Shown here piece by piece: positions 37,746-45,676 of a stretch of 64,000 nt of DNA (position 1 is its first letter; each line of letters begins with the position of its first letter). The notes beneath the pieces are model-generated. The model worked only from the letters and a program-made list of their open reading frames with translations. It had not been told where the DNA came from and made no database searches. Both the position numbers and the translations under genes were made by a program. Location of the stretch: the NCBI GenBank assembly GCA_946887075.1, contig CAMPKA010000018.1:1-64000 (forward strand). Reading direction: 5' to 3'. Origin of the DNA: an uncultured Salinimicrobium sp. Lineage in GTDB: Bacteria; Bacteroidota; Bacteroidia; Flavobacteriales; Flavobacteriaceae.

Positions 37746-37781
37746 GCGAAGGCTGTCTCCCAGAGGCAGCCTTCGCCTTTT
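37746..37781 (+). terminator. terminator after lipoprotein 3
   Basis: GCGAAGGCTG (37746-37755) pairs perfectly with CAGCCTTCGC (37767-37776), followed by CTTTT. It closes the lipoprotein array. Confidence 0.9.
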
Positions 37782-38577
37782 ACAGGGGTTAGCGGCAGGG
37801 TAGGAGCCGGCCCATAGCCGGGTCTGGCAAAGCTTTGTCCCTGTATCCTCTAATCCGCTTCTGCCCATCAATCCTCACCTTCTGATTGGGAGGAACTGTC
37901 CGCATTTCCCGCTGGTTCTTCTAGCCCTCCCATTCAATTTCCTGAAAAGGATCAAATCCCTTGGATTACCTGATTTCAGTCAAGGTGCTGTCCTCAGGAA
38001 CCACACCTTGCCCTTATCCATGCATTAGAGAGGCAACTTCCAATTCTTCCGATGTCGAATGGTTGAAACAGTTTTTTGGAGAGATTCTTCGCTAACGTGG
38101 CTAAGGGTGCTTTCACTTCTTTCGGTCAGGAAAAAGAGCTCTATTTTTTCTGTAATCGAATTCCTACAATTAAGCTTTAACTTCCTCTTTTGTTATAACA
38201 GCCTTAAATTCAAAGTGTTAAAGTTTGCATAATTTGTGCTAAAGAAAATATAATTTCTACATTTGTCCCGATACGTATCTATCCCAAACCTGCATTTGAA
38301 CCATTAATTATTGTATAAGAACCAGACAGTACTAATGCTCAAAAACCCGACCCGCCAGGCAGGCCAGTTTCAATTAAAGTTAAAAAAATTGTGAAATTCC
38401 TGCTTTGGCACAGTTATTCCAAGAGTATGAGCAGAAGAAAGAAATTTAAGAAGTTTTTGTGATTTTCGAAACTTTTGTTTAACTCAAAACCCTAACGTTA
38501 TCAAAAATAATAGCAACACAAACGAGCAAGTATTTCCCCAAAGTACTTCCTTTCAAAATTTCCAAAAAAACCTACTT
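37782..38577. other. 796-nt stretch without a convincing gene
   Basis: No ORF above about 20 codons on the plus strand and nothing recognisable on either strand. It contains an exact-match Bacteroidota promoter at 38233-38265, a -24-like TGGCAC at 38406, and a tiny ORF at 38427-38462 (MSRRKKFKKFL). Either the astacin gene has a leader of about 300 nt or a small RNA is made here. Confidence 0.5.
38233..38265 (+). promoter_or_regulatory. strong Bacteroidota-type promoter
   Basis: TTTG (38233-38236), a 21-nt spacer, TACATTTG (38258-38265): both boxes match the consensus exactly. A second TTTG lies 9 nt upstream. The predicted start near 38272 is about 305 nt before the astacin ATG. Confidence 0.65.
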
Positions 38578-39633
38578 ATGAAGAGATTTAAAATAGCTTA
38601 CCTGATACCAGCTTTACTGGTGTTTATATCCTGTAGCAAGGATCCCGTGGAGGAGTACGAAGGTACGACTCAAATAGAAACAGAAGAAATAGTGGCCTCC
38701 GGTGATGTATTGACCGAAGCGGCAAACATGAGCGCCCCTGGCAACGTAACGGAGGTATATTTTGCTGGAAATAAGATCCCGGTGGAGCAGTTCGATGGAA
38801 ACTATGTCTATCAGGGAGACATCCTTTTATCTCCGGACATGATCAGCCATCAGCCTGTAAAACTTGTTTTTGAAAAGGGAGAAACTCCACCAGCGACGAA
38901 GAGCGTGGGAAGAACTTCCGGGAGATGGCCGAACAATACAGTGTACTATGCTATCGAAAGCGGTCTTGACAACAAAAGCCGCGTGTATGATGCCATCGCC
39001 CACTGGGAAGCTAAGACAAACCTGGATTTCGTTGAAAGATCCTCACAGTCCAACTATATTTACTTCGTGACCGGCTCGGGATGTTCCTCCTATGTGGGAA
39101 TGATCGGAGGTCGTCAGAATGTTACGCTTTCGAGCAGCTGTTCTACAGGAAATACCATCCATGAAATCGGTCACGCGATCGGACTATGGCATGAGCAAAG
39201 CCGGGTGGACAGGGAGAGCTATATCACGATCAACTACGATAACATCGAAAGTGGTAGAGAGCACAATTTCTACACCTACGAATACCAAGGCTTTGATGGT
39301 AAGGAATTTACCAGCTCGCTTGACTTCAATTCCATCATGATGTACGGTTCCTATTCCTTCTCTGCAAACGGAAGGCCTACCATCGTAAAAAAGGATGGAA
39401 GCACCTATAATATTCAGCGAACAGCGCTTTCATCTGGAGATGTGATCGGTGTGAACAATATGTATCCTTATTCCTCGGGAGGTACGAGCACCACTCAGGT
39501 GACCTATGTTGACGGTCAGTATTACACCATCGCAGGTGTGACCGTTCTGAGATTCTTCGGTAAATGGTATTACAGAGGAAAATGGGGTACTCTTGAAGTG
39601 GAACTGATCGACGGTAACTGGTTCTACGTTTAA
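38578..39633 (+). CDS. astacin-family (M12A) metalloprotease lipoprotein
   Basis: Secreted zinc endopeptidase of 351 residues. A lipobox (VFISC, Cys 19) anchors it. After an acidic propeptide-like stretch (20-115) the catalytic domain shows HEIGHAIGLWHE (195-206, three zinc His and the catalytic Glu) and the Met-turn SIMMY (252-256), the standard astacin layout. The last 45 residues (VTYVDGQYYTIAGVTVLRFFGKWYYRGKWG) form a small aromatic-rich tail that may bind a surface or polymer. Bacterial astacins of this type are often called flavastacin-like. It is monocistronic with its own terminator and a long leader. Confidence 0.93.
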   Translation: MKRFKIAYLIPALLVFISCSKDPVEEYEGTTQIETEEIVASGDVLTEAANMSAPGNVTEVYFAGNKIPVEQFDGNYVYQGDILLSPDMISHQPVKLVFEKGETPPATKSVGRTSGRWPNNTVYYAIESGLDNKSRVYDAIAHWEAKTNLDFVERSSQSNYIYFVTGSGCSSYVGMIGGRQNVTLSSSCSTGNTIHEIGHAIGLWHEQSRVDRESYITINYDNIESGREHNFYTYEYQGFDGKEFTSSLDFNSIMMYGSYSFSANGRPTIVKKDGSTYNIQRTALSSGDVIGVNNMYPYSSGGTSTTQVTYVDGQYYTIAGVTVLRFFGKWYYRGKWGTLEVELIDGNWFYV

Positions 39634-39667
39634 GAAATATCAAAACTCTGAAATGGCTCAAGAGTTG

Positions 39668-39693
39668 ACCCGGCGTAACTGCCGGGTTTTTTT
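39668..39693 (+). terminator. terminator of the astacin gene
   Basis: ACCCGGC (39668-39674), loop GTAACT, GCCGGGT (39681-39687), then a run of seven T. Textbook rho-independent terminator 34 nt after the stop. Confidence 0.92.
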
Positions 39694-39936
39694 ATGGCCG
39701 ATCTTTACAGGAGCTGTGGCAGGTGTGGAATTATTCCCCAATATTTTCCGCAGTGCTGTGGGTATATTCCACAGTAGCGTTTCAGGGCTCCACTCGATGG
39801 GCCCGCTTTCTTTCCGCCGATACGGAGGAGAGTAAAATCTTATACTTTCATTGCAGAATGTTCATCCTTTTGGCATGACCTCTCACAAAACTGTACCAAA
39901 TTCTGGTTTTTTAGCAGCCGAATTGGCTCTGAAGAA

Positions 39937-40521
39937 CTAAAAGCCTTCGATTTTGGCAATGCAGAACTGTTGAAGTTCCGGAAAGAACTCCCGGAAGTCC
40001 TTTTCAAAGGAGGTGTAATGCTCCCGCAGATCCGCTCCGGCCCGATCCATTCCCACTCTGTTTTTGGTCCTTTGATTCATCTGGTACAGGATTCTCTTGA
40101 TGCCGTCATGACTGGAGTAGCTCAGCAACCAGTTCTCCTGAATCATGTAAGGCATGAAACGTTGCACCGGGGCTGGAAGCCTGGAAAAGTTCCGCTGGAG
40201 TAAAATGTAGAATTCCGAGATAAAATCCTCAAGAGGGATTCCGGAATAGTCATCCCAATTCGCAGCCAGGAAATGGTCGTAGAAAATATCGACCAGCACG
40301 CCGCTGTAATGACTATAATTCTTAAAAAGGCGGGCGGTACTGCGCCTGACAGTCGAATGACTGTCTGTATAGGAATCGATGGCCCGGTGAAGCAGGATAC
40401 CATTGCGTATCCCCTCGGGATAATTGAGATACTTCCTTCCTTTTATCGAATCGGCGATAAAATTGCCGATGATAAGATCCTCGTCTTGTCCAGACAGGAA
40501 TATGTGGGCGAGGAAGTTCAT
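39937..40521 (-). CDS. acyl-carrier-protein phosphodiesterase-like protein (AcpH family)
   Basis: Protein of 194 residues of the AcpH/DUF479 family: MNFLAHIFLSGQDEDLIIGNFIADSIKG, then GILLHRAIDSYTDSH and YSGVLVDIFYDHFLA, matching the HD-like metal site of the E. coli enzyme that removes 4'-phosphopantetheine from ACP. I start at ATG 40521 (MNFLAH...), since the frame upstream adds six unmatched residues. It is divergent from glmM with 123 nt between start codons. Activity on ACP in Bacteroidota is inferred only. Confidence 0.88.
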   Translation of the reverse strand: MNFLAHIFLSGQDEDLIIGNFIADSIKGRKYLNYPEGIRNGILLHRAIDSYTDSHSTVRRSTARLFKNYSHYSGVLVDIFYDHFLAANWDDYSGIPLEDFISEFYILLQRNFSRLPAPVQRFMPYMIQENWLLSYSSHDGIKRILYQMNQRTKNRVGMDRAGADLREHYTSFEKDFREFFPELQQFCIAKIEGF

Positions 40522-40556
40522 ATGAGCTAATTTAAACAATCCCCTGAAGAATTCGG

Positions 40557-40588
40557 TTTCATATTTGTTCCAGGCCGTAGTATATTTG
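40557..40588 (+). promoter_or_regulatory. promoter of glmM
   Basis: TTTC (40557-40560), 20-nt spacer, TATATTTG (40581-40588). The -7 box fits exactly and the upstream box has one mismatch. Leader about 50 nt. Confidence 0.55.
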
Positions 40589-40644
40589 CGCCTCGTTTCT
40601 GAAAGCCCTCCAGGGCTTTTACAATCATTCTAAAACTGAGATTT

Positions 40645-42033
40645 ATGACCCTGATAAAGTCGATTTCCGGAATTCGCGGTACTATAGGAGGAATACCTGG
40701 TGACAACCTTACCCCAATTGATGCAGTCAAATTTGCCGCAGCTTACGGCAGCTGGTTGAAAAAGCGCCATGGTGTGGCTAATCCCAAGGTGGTGGTGGGT
40801 CGTGACGCCCGTATCTCCGGACAAATGATTCAACAGCTGGTGGCCAGTACGCTGACAGGCTTGGGAATAGACATCGTCGACCTGGGGCTCTCGACTACCC
40901 CTACAGTTGAGGTCGCTGTCCCCATGGAACAGGCCCAGGGAGGCATTATTCTCACGGCGAGCCATAACCCGAAGCAATGGAATGCCCTGAAACTGCTCAA
41001 CGAGAAGGGGGAATTCCTCAGCGGTAGCGATGGAACAGAAATTTTACAACTGGCGGACCAAGGACACTTCAATTTTGCTGAAGTGGATGAACTGGGTTCG
41101 GTGGTCAATCGGGAAGACTATATTGACAAACACATCGATCTGATCCTGGATCTTCCTCTGGTGAATGCTGAAAAGATAGCCACCGCAGGTTTCAAGGTGG
41201 TAGTGGATGCTGTGAATTCCACAGGGGGAATTGCGGTCCCAAACCTACTTAAAAAGCTGGGGGTGGAGGTTGTAGAACTTTATTGTGAACCCACAGGCCA
41301 ATTTCCCCATAATCCGGAACCTTTAAAGGAACATCTTGGAGCCATCTCCTCCATGGTTCAGGAGGTAGAGGCGGATTTGGGTATCGTAGTGGATCCCGAT
41401 GTGGACCGGCTCGCTTTTATCGATGAGCGCGGGGAGATGTTTGGAGAGGAATACACCCTGGTGGCATGTGCAGATTATGTGCTCAGGAAGACTACCGGGA
41501 ACACGGTCAGTAATCTGTCATCCTCGCGGGCGCTAAGGGATATTACCCGAAAACATGGCGGGACCTACAGTCCAAGTGCGGTGGGAGAGGTCAATGTTGT
41601 TGAGATGATGAAAGCCACAGATGCAGTGATCGGTGGGGAGGGCAACGGGGGAATTATTTATCCCGATTTGCATTATGGACGTGACAGTCTGGTAGGGATC
41701 GCCCTTTTTCTGACCTATCTCGCTGAGCAAAACATCAGTGTCTCAGAATTGCGGGCTAGTTTTCCGTCTTATTTTATGAGCAAAAAGAAAATTGCGCTCA
41801 CCCCGGAGCTGGATGTGGATGCGATCCTGAAAAAGGTACAGGAAAAATACAGTGCAGAGGAGGTCTCCACCGTAGACGGGGTCAAAATAGACTTTGAGAG
41901 GCATTGGGTGCACTTGCGTAAGTCCAATACCGAGCCCATTATCAGGATCTACACCGAGGCAGAATCCCAGGAAAGGGCGGATCAGGTCGCCAATGACATG
42001 ATTCGTGAGATCGAGGCAATTGCTAATCTTTGA
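40645..42033 (+). CDS. glmM: phosphoglucosamine mutase
   Basis: Alpha-D-phosphohexomutase of 462 residues. Active-site Ser loop TASHNPKQWNALK, metal loop DPDVDRL, sugar loop GEGNGGIIYP and phosphate loop KSNTEPIIRIYTEA are all intact. The start MTLIKSISGIRGTIGG is that of the Bacteroidota GlmM group, which interconverts glucosamine-6-phosphate and glucosamine-1-phosphate for UDP-GlcNAc, peptidoglycan and LPS synthesis. A phosphomannomutase or phosphoglucomutase activity is possible. Its 3' end overlaps the convergent acyltransferase by 11 nt. Confidence 0.92.
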   Translation: MTLIKSISGIRGTIGGIPGDNLTPIDAVKFAAAYGSWLKKRHGVANPKVVVGRDARISGQMIQQLVASTLTGLGIDIVDLGLSTTPTVEVAVPMEQAQGGIILTASHNPKQWNALKLLNEKGEFLSGSDGTEILQLADQGHFNFAEVDELGSVVNREDYIDKHIDLILDLPLVNAEKIATAGFKVVVDAVNSTGGIAVPNLLKKLGVEVVELYCEPTGQFPHNPEPLKEHLGAISSMVQEVEADLGIVVDPDVDRLAFIDERGEMFGEEYTLVACADYVLRKTTGNTVSNLSSSRALRDITRKHGGTYSPSAVGEVNVVEMMKATDAVIGGEGNGGIIYPDLHYGRDSLVGIALFLTYLAEQNISVSELRASFPSYFMSKKKIALTPELDVDAILKKVQEKYSAEEVSTVDGVKIDFERHWVHLRKSNTEPIIRIYTEAESQERADQVANDMIREIEAIANL

Positions 42034-42931
42034 TCACGGGAGACCCTTTGGGGATCGGTGTATTGCGGTGTTTCCAACGTTTATGCGTCCAGAGGTAAAA
42101 TTCGGGCTTGGCGCGGATCTGCGCTTCCAGTTCCTGAAAGTACCGTTTCGTAATTGCATATTCCGGTTCCCCGGAGGGCTCGTATGACAGCGGCTTAAAG
42201 GTAGCCCTATAGTGTCCCCGCTTTACTTTCTCGACGTGAAGATATACCACGGCCATGTCCAGGTCCTTTCCCAGTTTCTCTACTCCCATAAATACTGGAA
42301 CCCGAATGCCCATAAAATTTCCCCAGGTTCTTTTCTTCCCGAGTCGGGGGGATTGATCTGCCACCATGGCGTAGATGCCGCGAATTCCCTTTTTTTCATT
42401 TTGAGCGATGGTTTCCACTGCTCTCGAGCTCCTGATGAGAACGCCGTCGTACCGGCCTCTGATATCCCTTGCCAGTTGATCGAAATACCGGTTATTGATC
42501 TTTTTATATATTCCGAAGCCACGGTAGTCAATATCGTATAGCTGCAGGACGTTCATCCACTCATAGGAAGCATAATGACCGCAGGCAAGCAGAATGCTTT
42601 TGTCCATCGCTCTGATCTTATGGATCTCCTCCAGATTGGTAGGAACGAATCTTTTCTTAAGCTCAGCATCAGGAATGGTAATGCTCTTGATCATTTCGAG
42701 GAACATATCCACCATGTGCCGATAAAATCTGCGGGTGATGATCCCGATCTCCTTCTCCTGTTTTTCAGGAAAAACCAGCCTCAGGTTTTCCTTAACGGTT
42801 TTTCTCCGATAGCCCACGACATAGAAGGTGATCAAAAAGACCAGATCGGATAACAGGTAGAACAGTCGAAAGGGAAGAATAGAGATCAGCCATAGAAATG
42901 GATAGACCAGCAAGAAAACCAGGCGCTGCAT
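42023..42931 (-). CDS. LpxL/HtrB-like lipid A acyltransferase
   Basis: Membrane-bound acyltransferase of 302 residues. An N-terminal hydrophobic segment (MQRLVFLLVYPFLWLISILPF) is followed by a NENLRLVFPEKQE-like entry, the catalytic HX4E pattern in ACGHYASYEWMNVL, and later MVADQSPRLGKKRTWGNFMGIRVPVFMGVEKLGK, as in lysophospholipid/lipid A late acyltransferases. It probably transfers a secondary acyl chain to lipid A in the inner membrane. Overlaps the glmM end by 11 nt and is divergent from the rhomboid gene. Confidence 0.92.
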   Translation of the reverse strand: MQRLVFLLVYPFLWLISILPFRLFYLLSDLVFLITFYVVGYRRKTVKENLRLVFPEKQEKEIGIITRRFYRHMVDMFLEMIKSITIPDAELKKRFVPTNLEEIHKIRAMDKSILLACGHYASYEWMNVLQLYDIDYRGFGIYKKINNRYFDQLARDIRGRYDGVLIRSSRAVETIAQNEKKGIRGIYAMVADQSPRLGKKRTWGNFMGIRVPVFMGVEKLGKDLDMAVVYLHVEKVKRGHYRATFKPLSYEPSGEPEYAITKRYFQELEAQIRAKPEFYLWTHKRWKHRNTPIPKGSPVIKD

Positions 42932-42935
42932 GAGA

Positions 42936-42964
42936 ATTGTTTGCGCAAATATATGGTATATTTG
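42936..42964 (+). promoter_or_regulatory. promoter of the rhomboid gene
   Basis: ATTG (42936-42939), 17-nt spacer, TATATTTG (42957-42964). Transcription from about 42970 supports the ATG at 42986 and excludes the in-frame upstream start. Confidence 0.5.
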
Positions 42965-42985
42965 AAACTAAACAGAACCGCATCT

Positions 42986-43636
42986 ATGGGAGATTTACAC
43001 CTGTTGACCATCCTGATCATCGCTGCCAATGTATTGGTGTCGTTCAAAGGATTCAGGGATCACAGCTTTTTTGAAAAATTCAAATTCAATTCCGGAGCGA
43101 TCAGAAGGGGAGAGTACCTCCGGATTCTATCATCAGGCTTCCTTCACGTGGATAACAGCCATCTGTTCCTGAACATGCTGACCCTGTATTTCTTTTCCGG
43201 AGTGGTAATTTCCACAATGGGAAGTATCAGTTTTGCCCTTATTTACACGGCAAGCCTTCTGGTAGGAAATCTGCTGTCCTATTACTTCCACAAAGACGAA
43301 CCGGAATACAACGCAGTAGGGGCCAGTGGGGCGGTCAGCGGAATTATTTATGCAGCCATTCTGCTCTATCCGGACATGGATCTCTATCTCTTTCTGATCC
43401 CGGTCCCCATTCCCGCATATGTATTCGGGATTGGATATATGTTGTATTCGATCTACGGAATGAAAAGAAGGCTGGGAAATATCGGCCATGACGCCCATTT
43501 CGGAGGTGCTGTCGGAGGTTATGTGCTTACCCTTCTTCTGGCGCCCTGGATCCTTTTTTCCCACGTTCTGATGGTCATCCTCCTGGCGATCCCAATCCTT
43601 CTCCTTCTGATTCTGCAGAAGACTGGCAGGATTTAA
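42986..43636 (+). CDS. rhomboid intramembrane serine protease
   Basis: Six-helix membrane protease of 216 residues. Seen: HVDNSHLFLNMLTLYFFSG (helix 2 with the oxyanion Asn), the catalytic Ser in VGASGAVSGIIY, and the catalytic His in GHDAHFGGAVGGY. It cuts transmembrane substrates; target unknown. I start at ATG 42986 because the frame upstream of it overlaps the promoter box and is not homologous. Confidence 0.92.
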   Translation: MGDLHLLTILIIAANVLVSFKGFRDHSFFEKFKFNSGAIRRGEYLRILSSGFLHVDNSHLFLNMLTLYFFSGVVISTMGSISFALIYTASLLVGNLLSYYFHKDEPEYNAVGASGAVSGIIYAAILLYPDMDLYLFLIPVPIPAYVFGIGYMLYSIYGMKRRLGNIGHDAHFGGAVGGYVLTLLLAPWILFSHVLMVILLAIPILLLLILQKTGRI

Positions 43637-43675
43637 GCTGGCACTGAAATTGCAAACTACCTAAAAACCGAAATT

Positions 43676-44353
43676 ATGAAAAAGCTTTTCTTTTTAGCCG
43701 CAGTTTTAATTGTTTCAAATGCTTTTGCACAGCAGGAGCAGCCCCTTTCCCTGGTGAATGTGACCGGAGAAGGCATTGTTAAGATCGTTCCCGACAAGGT
43801 GGTCATAAACGCCAGGGTGGAGCATACGGGGAAATCCGCCACCGAGGTAAAGGCCCAGAACGATCAGGTGGTCAGCAGGATTCTGGAGTACCTGGAATCG
43901 GAAGGAATTCCACCTGAGAACTTTCAAACGGAATACATCCGGTTGAACAAAGACTACAACTACAACACCAAAGAAAGTTTCTATTCTGCCAATCAGGCGA
44001 TCAGCATTCTTCTGGAAGATCTTGAGAGGTATGAGGAGATCATGAGCGGTCTTCTCTCCAATGGACTCAACCGGATCGATGGAATCGAATTCCAGACCTC
44101 CCAAAAAGAGGCCCTCGAGGCAGAAGCCCGGGTAGAGGCGGTTCAGAATGCCAAAGAAAAGGCTCAGGAATATGCAGGAGCATTAGATCAGGAGATCGGT
44201 GAGGCTCACATGATCAATGAGATCGAGACCGGGGGCGGTCCTGTTCCATTATATCGGATGGCTGATATGGCTGAGAGTAGCCAGGCCAAGACCATAGCAC
44301 CCGGAGAGATGGAAGTCCGGGTCAGGGTTCAGGTATCCTTTTTCCTCAAGTAG
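43676..44353 (+). CDS. SIMPL (DUF541) domain exported protein
   Basis: Periplasmic protein of 225 residues with a clear signal peptide (MKKLFFLAAVLIVSNAFAQ) and one SIMPL/DUF541 domain: VNVTGEGIVKIVPDKVVINARVEHTGKSATEVKAQND, then LNKDYNYNTKESFYSANQAISILLEDLERYEEI and the closing VRVRVQVSFFL. The family includes BP26/OMP28 from Brucella and E. coli YggE; it is linked to envelope stress but has no defined reaction. Confidence 0.92.
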   Translation: MKKLFFLAAVLIVSNAFAQQEQPLSLVNVTGEGIVKIVPDKVVINARVEHTGKSATEVKAQNDQVVSRILEYLESEGIPPENFQTEYIRLNKDYNYNTKESFYSANQAISILLEDLERYEEIMSGLLSNGLNRIDGIEFQTSQKEALEAEARVEAVQNAKEKAQEYAGALDQEIGEAHMINEIETGGGPVPLYRMADMAESSQAKTIAPGEMEVRVRVQVSFFLK

Positions 44354-44371
44354 CAGGGACCATATCCATAA

Positions 44372-44405
44372 AAAAACCCGGAAGATCTCCTCTCCGGGTT
44401 TTTTT
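44372..44405. terminator. bidirectional terminator
   Basis: AAAAACCCGGA (44372-44382) pairs with TCCGGGTTTTT (44393-44403) around a 10-nt loop; the A and T flanks let it work on both strands, between the convergent SIMPL and TlpA-like genes. Confidence 0.88.
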
Positions 44406-44423
44406 CTATAATTTATTTTCCTA

Positions 44424-45554
44424 TTACTGCTGGCCTTCTAGCAGTTCTCCAACCTTTTTTCCCAATTCATCACCCCGGAGGTTTTTGGCGACTATCCTGC
44501 CTTCAGCATCCAGAAGAAAAGCTGCCGGGATAGCCCTCACTCCGTACTCCGCTGCAATCGGGTCCTGCCAGAACATCAGGTTCGAAACGTGATGCCACTG
44601 CCCCAGGTCATCCTCCTGGATTGCCTCCAGCCATTTATCCTTTTGTCCGGGACGGTCCAGGGAAACCTGAACGATATTGAAACCCTTATCATGATATTTA
44701 TTGTAGGTTTCGACAATATTGGGATTTTCAACCCTGCAGGGTTTACACCAGGAGGCCCAGAAATCCACGAGCGTTACCTCCCCAAGAGCATCCTTAAGGG
44801 CCAGTTGCGCTCCTTCCGGAGTTGGGGCCGTAAATTCAGGGGCCATACTTCCGACATCTGTCCTGCCCAGTTTCTCAAGATTCTCCTGAATGGTTTTCGC
44901 AAGGGAGGTCGTCTGTAATTCCGGAGACAGACCTTCATACAGTTCCCTAAGCTCAGCCGTACTGTACATTTGGGTGTTGATCATGTCCTGAAGTACCATT
45001 AGGGAGACGATGGAATTCGGGTTTTCCTCCACCAGTTTCTTCTTATCGGCCATATCGGCGTCAATGATCTCCTGCTGGGTAACCTGGAGCGTTCCTAGAA
45101 GCGCAGTGTCCTGGGTAGTGAAAGCCTGCTGCATGGCCATTCGGTTATCACTCATTCTTTTGTTGGTACTCCGGATTTTGCCGAGATAGTTGTACAGAAC
45201 CTCATTGTCTTTCCCACCTGTGACCTGGGTGGCATAAAGGCTATCTCCATAGATCTCAAAGGAGATGGGGGTGTTGTCCGCGATGTAAAGTACATTTCCA
45301 CGGGCTCCTTCCACTGTTAAGAAGCTGATGGTAGGTTGCTCCACTTCAGGAAGATCCAGTTCGAATTTGCCCTCCTTAACCACGGCAGTATCCACCGGTA
45401 CGGTCTGGGTATTGGTTTCGTTGAGTCGAGACACTACGATTTCCCGGCCGTCAGGGACATTCTTCACTGTTCCTGAAATGACATATCCCTCTTCCTGAGC
45501 TTCCTCACATCCTGTAAAAGCAGCCAAAAGCGCTATGATCAAATATTTTCGCAT
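44424..45554 (-). CDS. TlpA-like thioredoxin lipoprotein with DUF4369
   Basis: Periplasmic lipoprotein of 376 residues. Lipobox AAFTGC (Cys about 16), then a DUF4369 domain (GYVISGTVKNVPDGREIVV..., residues about 24-110), a helical linker and a C-terminal thioredoxin domain with the WASWCKPCRVENP active site. Such proteins are reductases of the cytochrome c maturation or sulfatase-maturation type and are numerous in Bacteroidota; the partner cannot be told. A -7 box CAAAAATA on the minus strand at 45572-45579 lies just upstream. Confidence 0.92.
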   Translation of the reverse strand: MRKYLIIALLAAFTGCEEAQEEGYVISGTVKNVPDGREIVVSRLNETNTQTVPVDTAVVKEGKFELDLPEVEQPTISFLTVEGARGNVLYIADNTPISFEIYGDSLYATQVTGGKDNEVLYNYLGKIRSTNKRMSDNRMAMQQAFTTQDTALLGTLQVTQQEIIDADMADKKKLVEENPNSIVSLMVLQDMINTQMYSTAELRELYEGLSPELQTTSLAKTIQENLEKLGRTDVGSMAPEFTAPTPEGAQLALKDALGEVTLVDFWASWCKPCRVENPNIVETYNKYHDKGFNIVQVSLDRPGQKDKWLEAIQEDDLGQWHHVSNLMFWQDPIAAEYGVRAIPAAFLLDAEGRIVAKNLRGDELGKKVGELLEGQQ

Positions 45555-45571
45555 ATCGTTTAAATTTTAGG

Positions 45572-45579
45572 CAAAAATA
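45572..45579 (-). promoter_or_regulatory. -7 element of the TlpA-like gene
   Basis: TATTTTTG on the minus strand, 18 nt before the ATG; fits TAnnTTTG. No good upstream TTTG at the proper spacing. Confidence 0.35.
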
Positions 45580-45676
45580 ACCAACCTGTTTCAGACTGAC
45601 AGGCTTTAGCGATAAATAAATGTTAAGATGGAAGAATGGCACAGCCTTGGCGCTGACTAAATAGTAATTTAATACC

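Noticed and set aside
37782..38232. tRNA or degraded gene in the gene-free stretch
   Set aside because: No cloverleaf, no CCA end and no frame with recognisable residues could be found by eye.
45637..45650. TGGCAC followed by TTGGC before the GAF-region gene
   Set aside because: The spacing to the TTG is one base short of the sigma-54 pattern and the -12 box is wrong.
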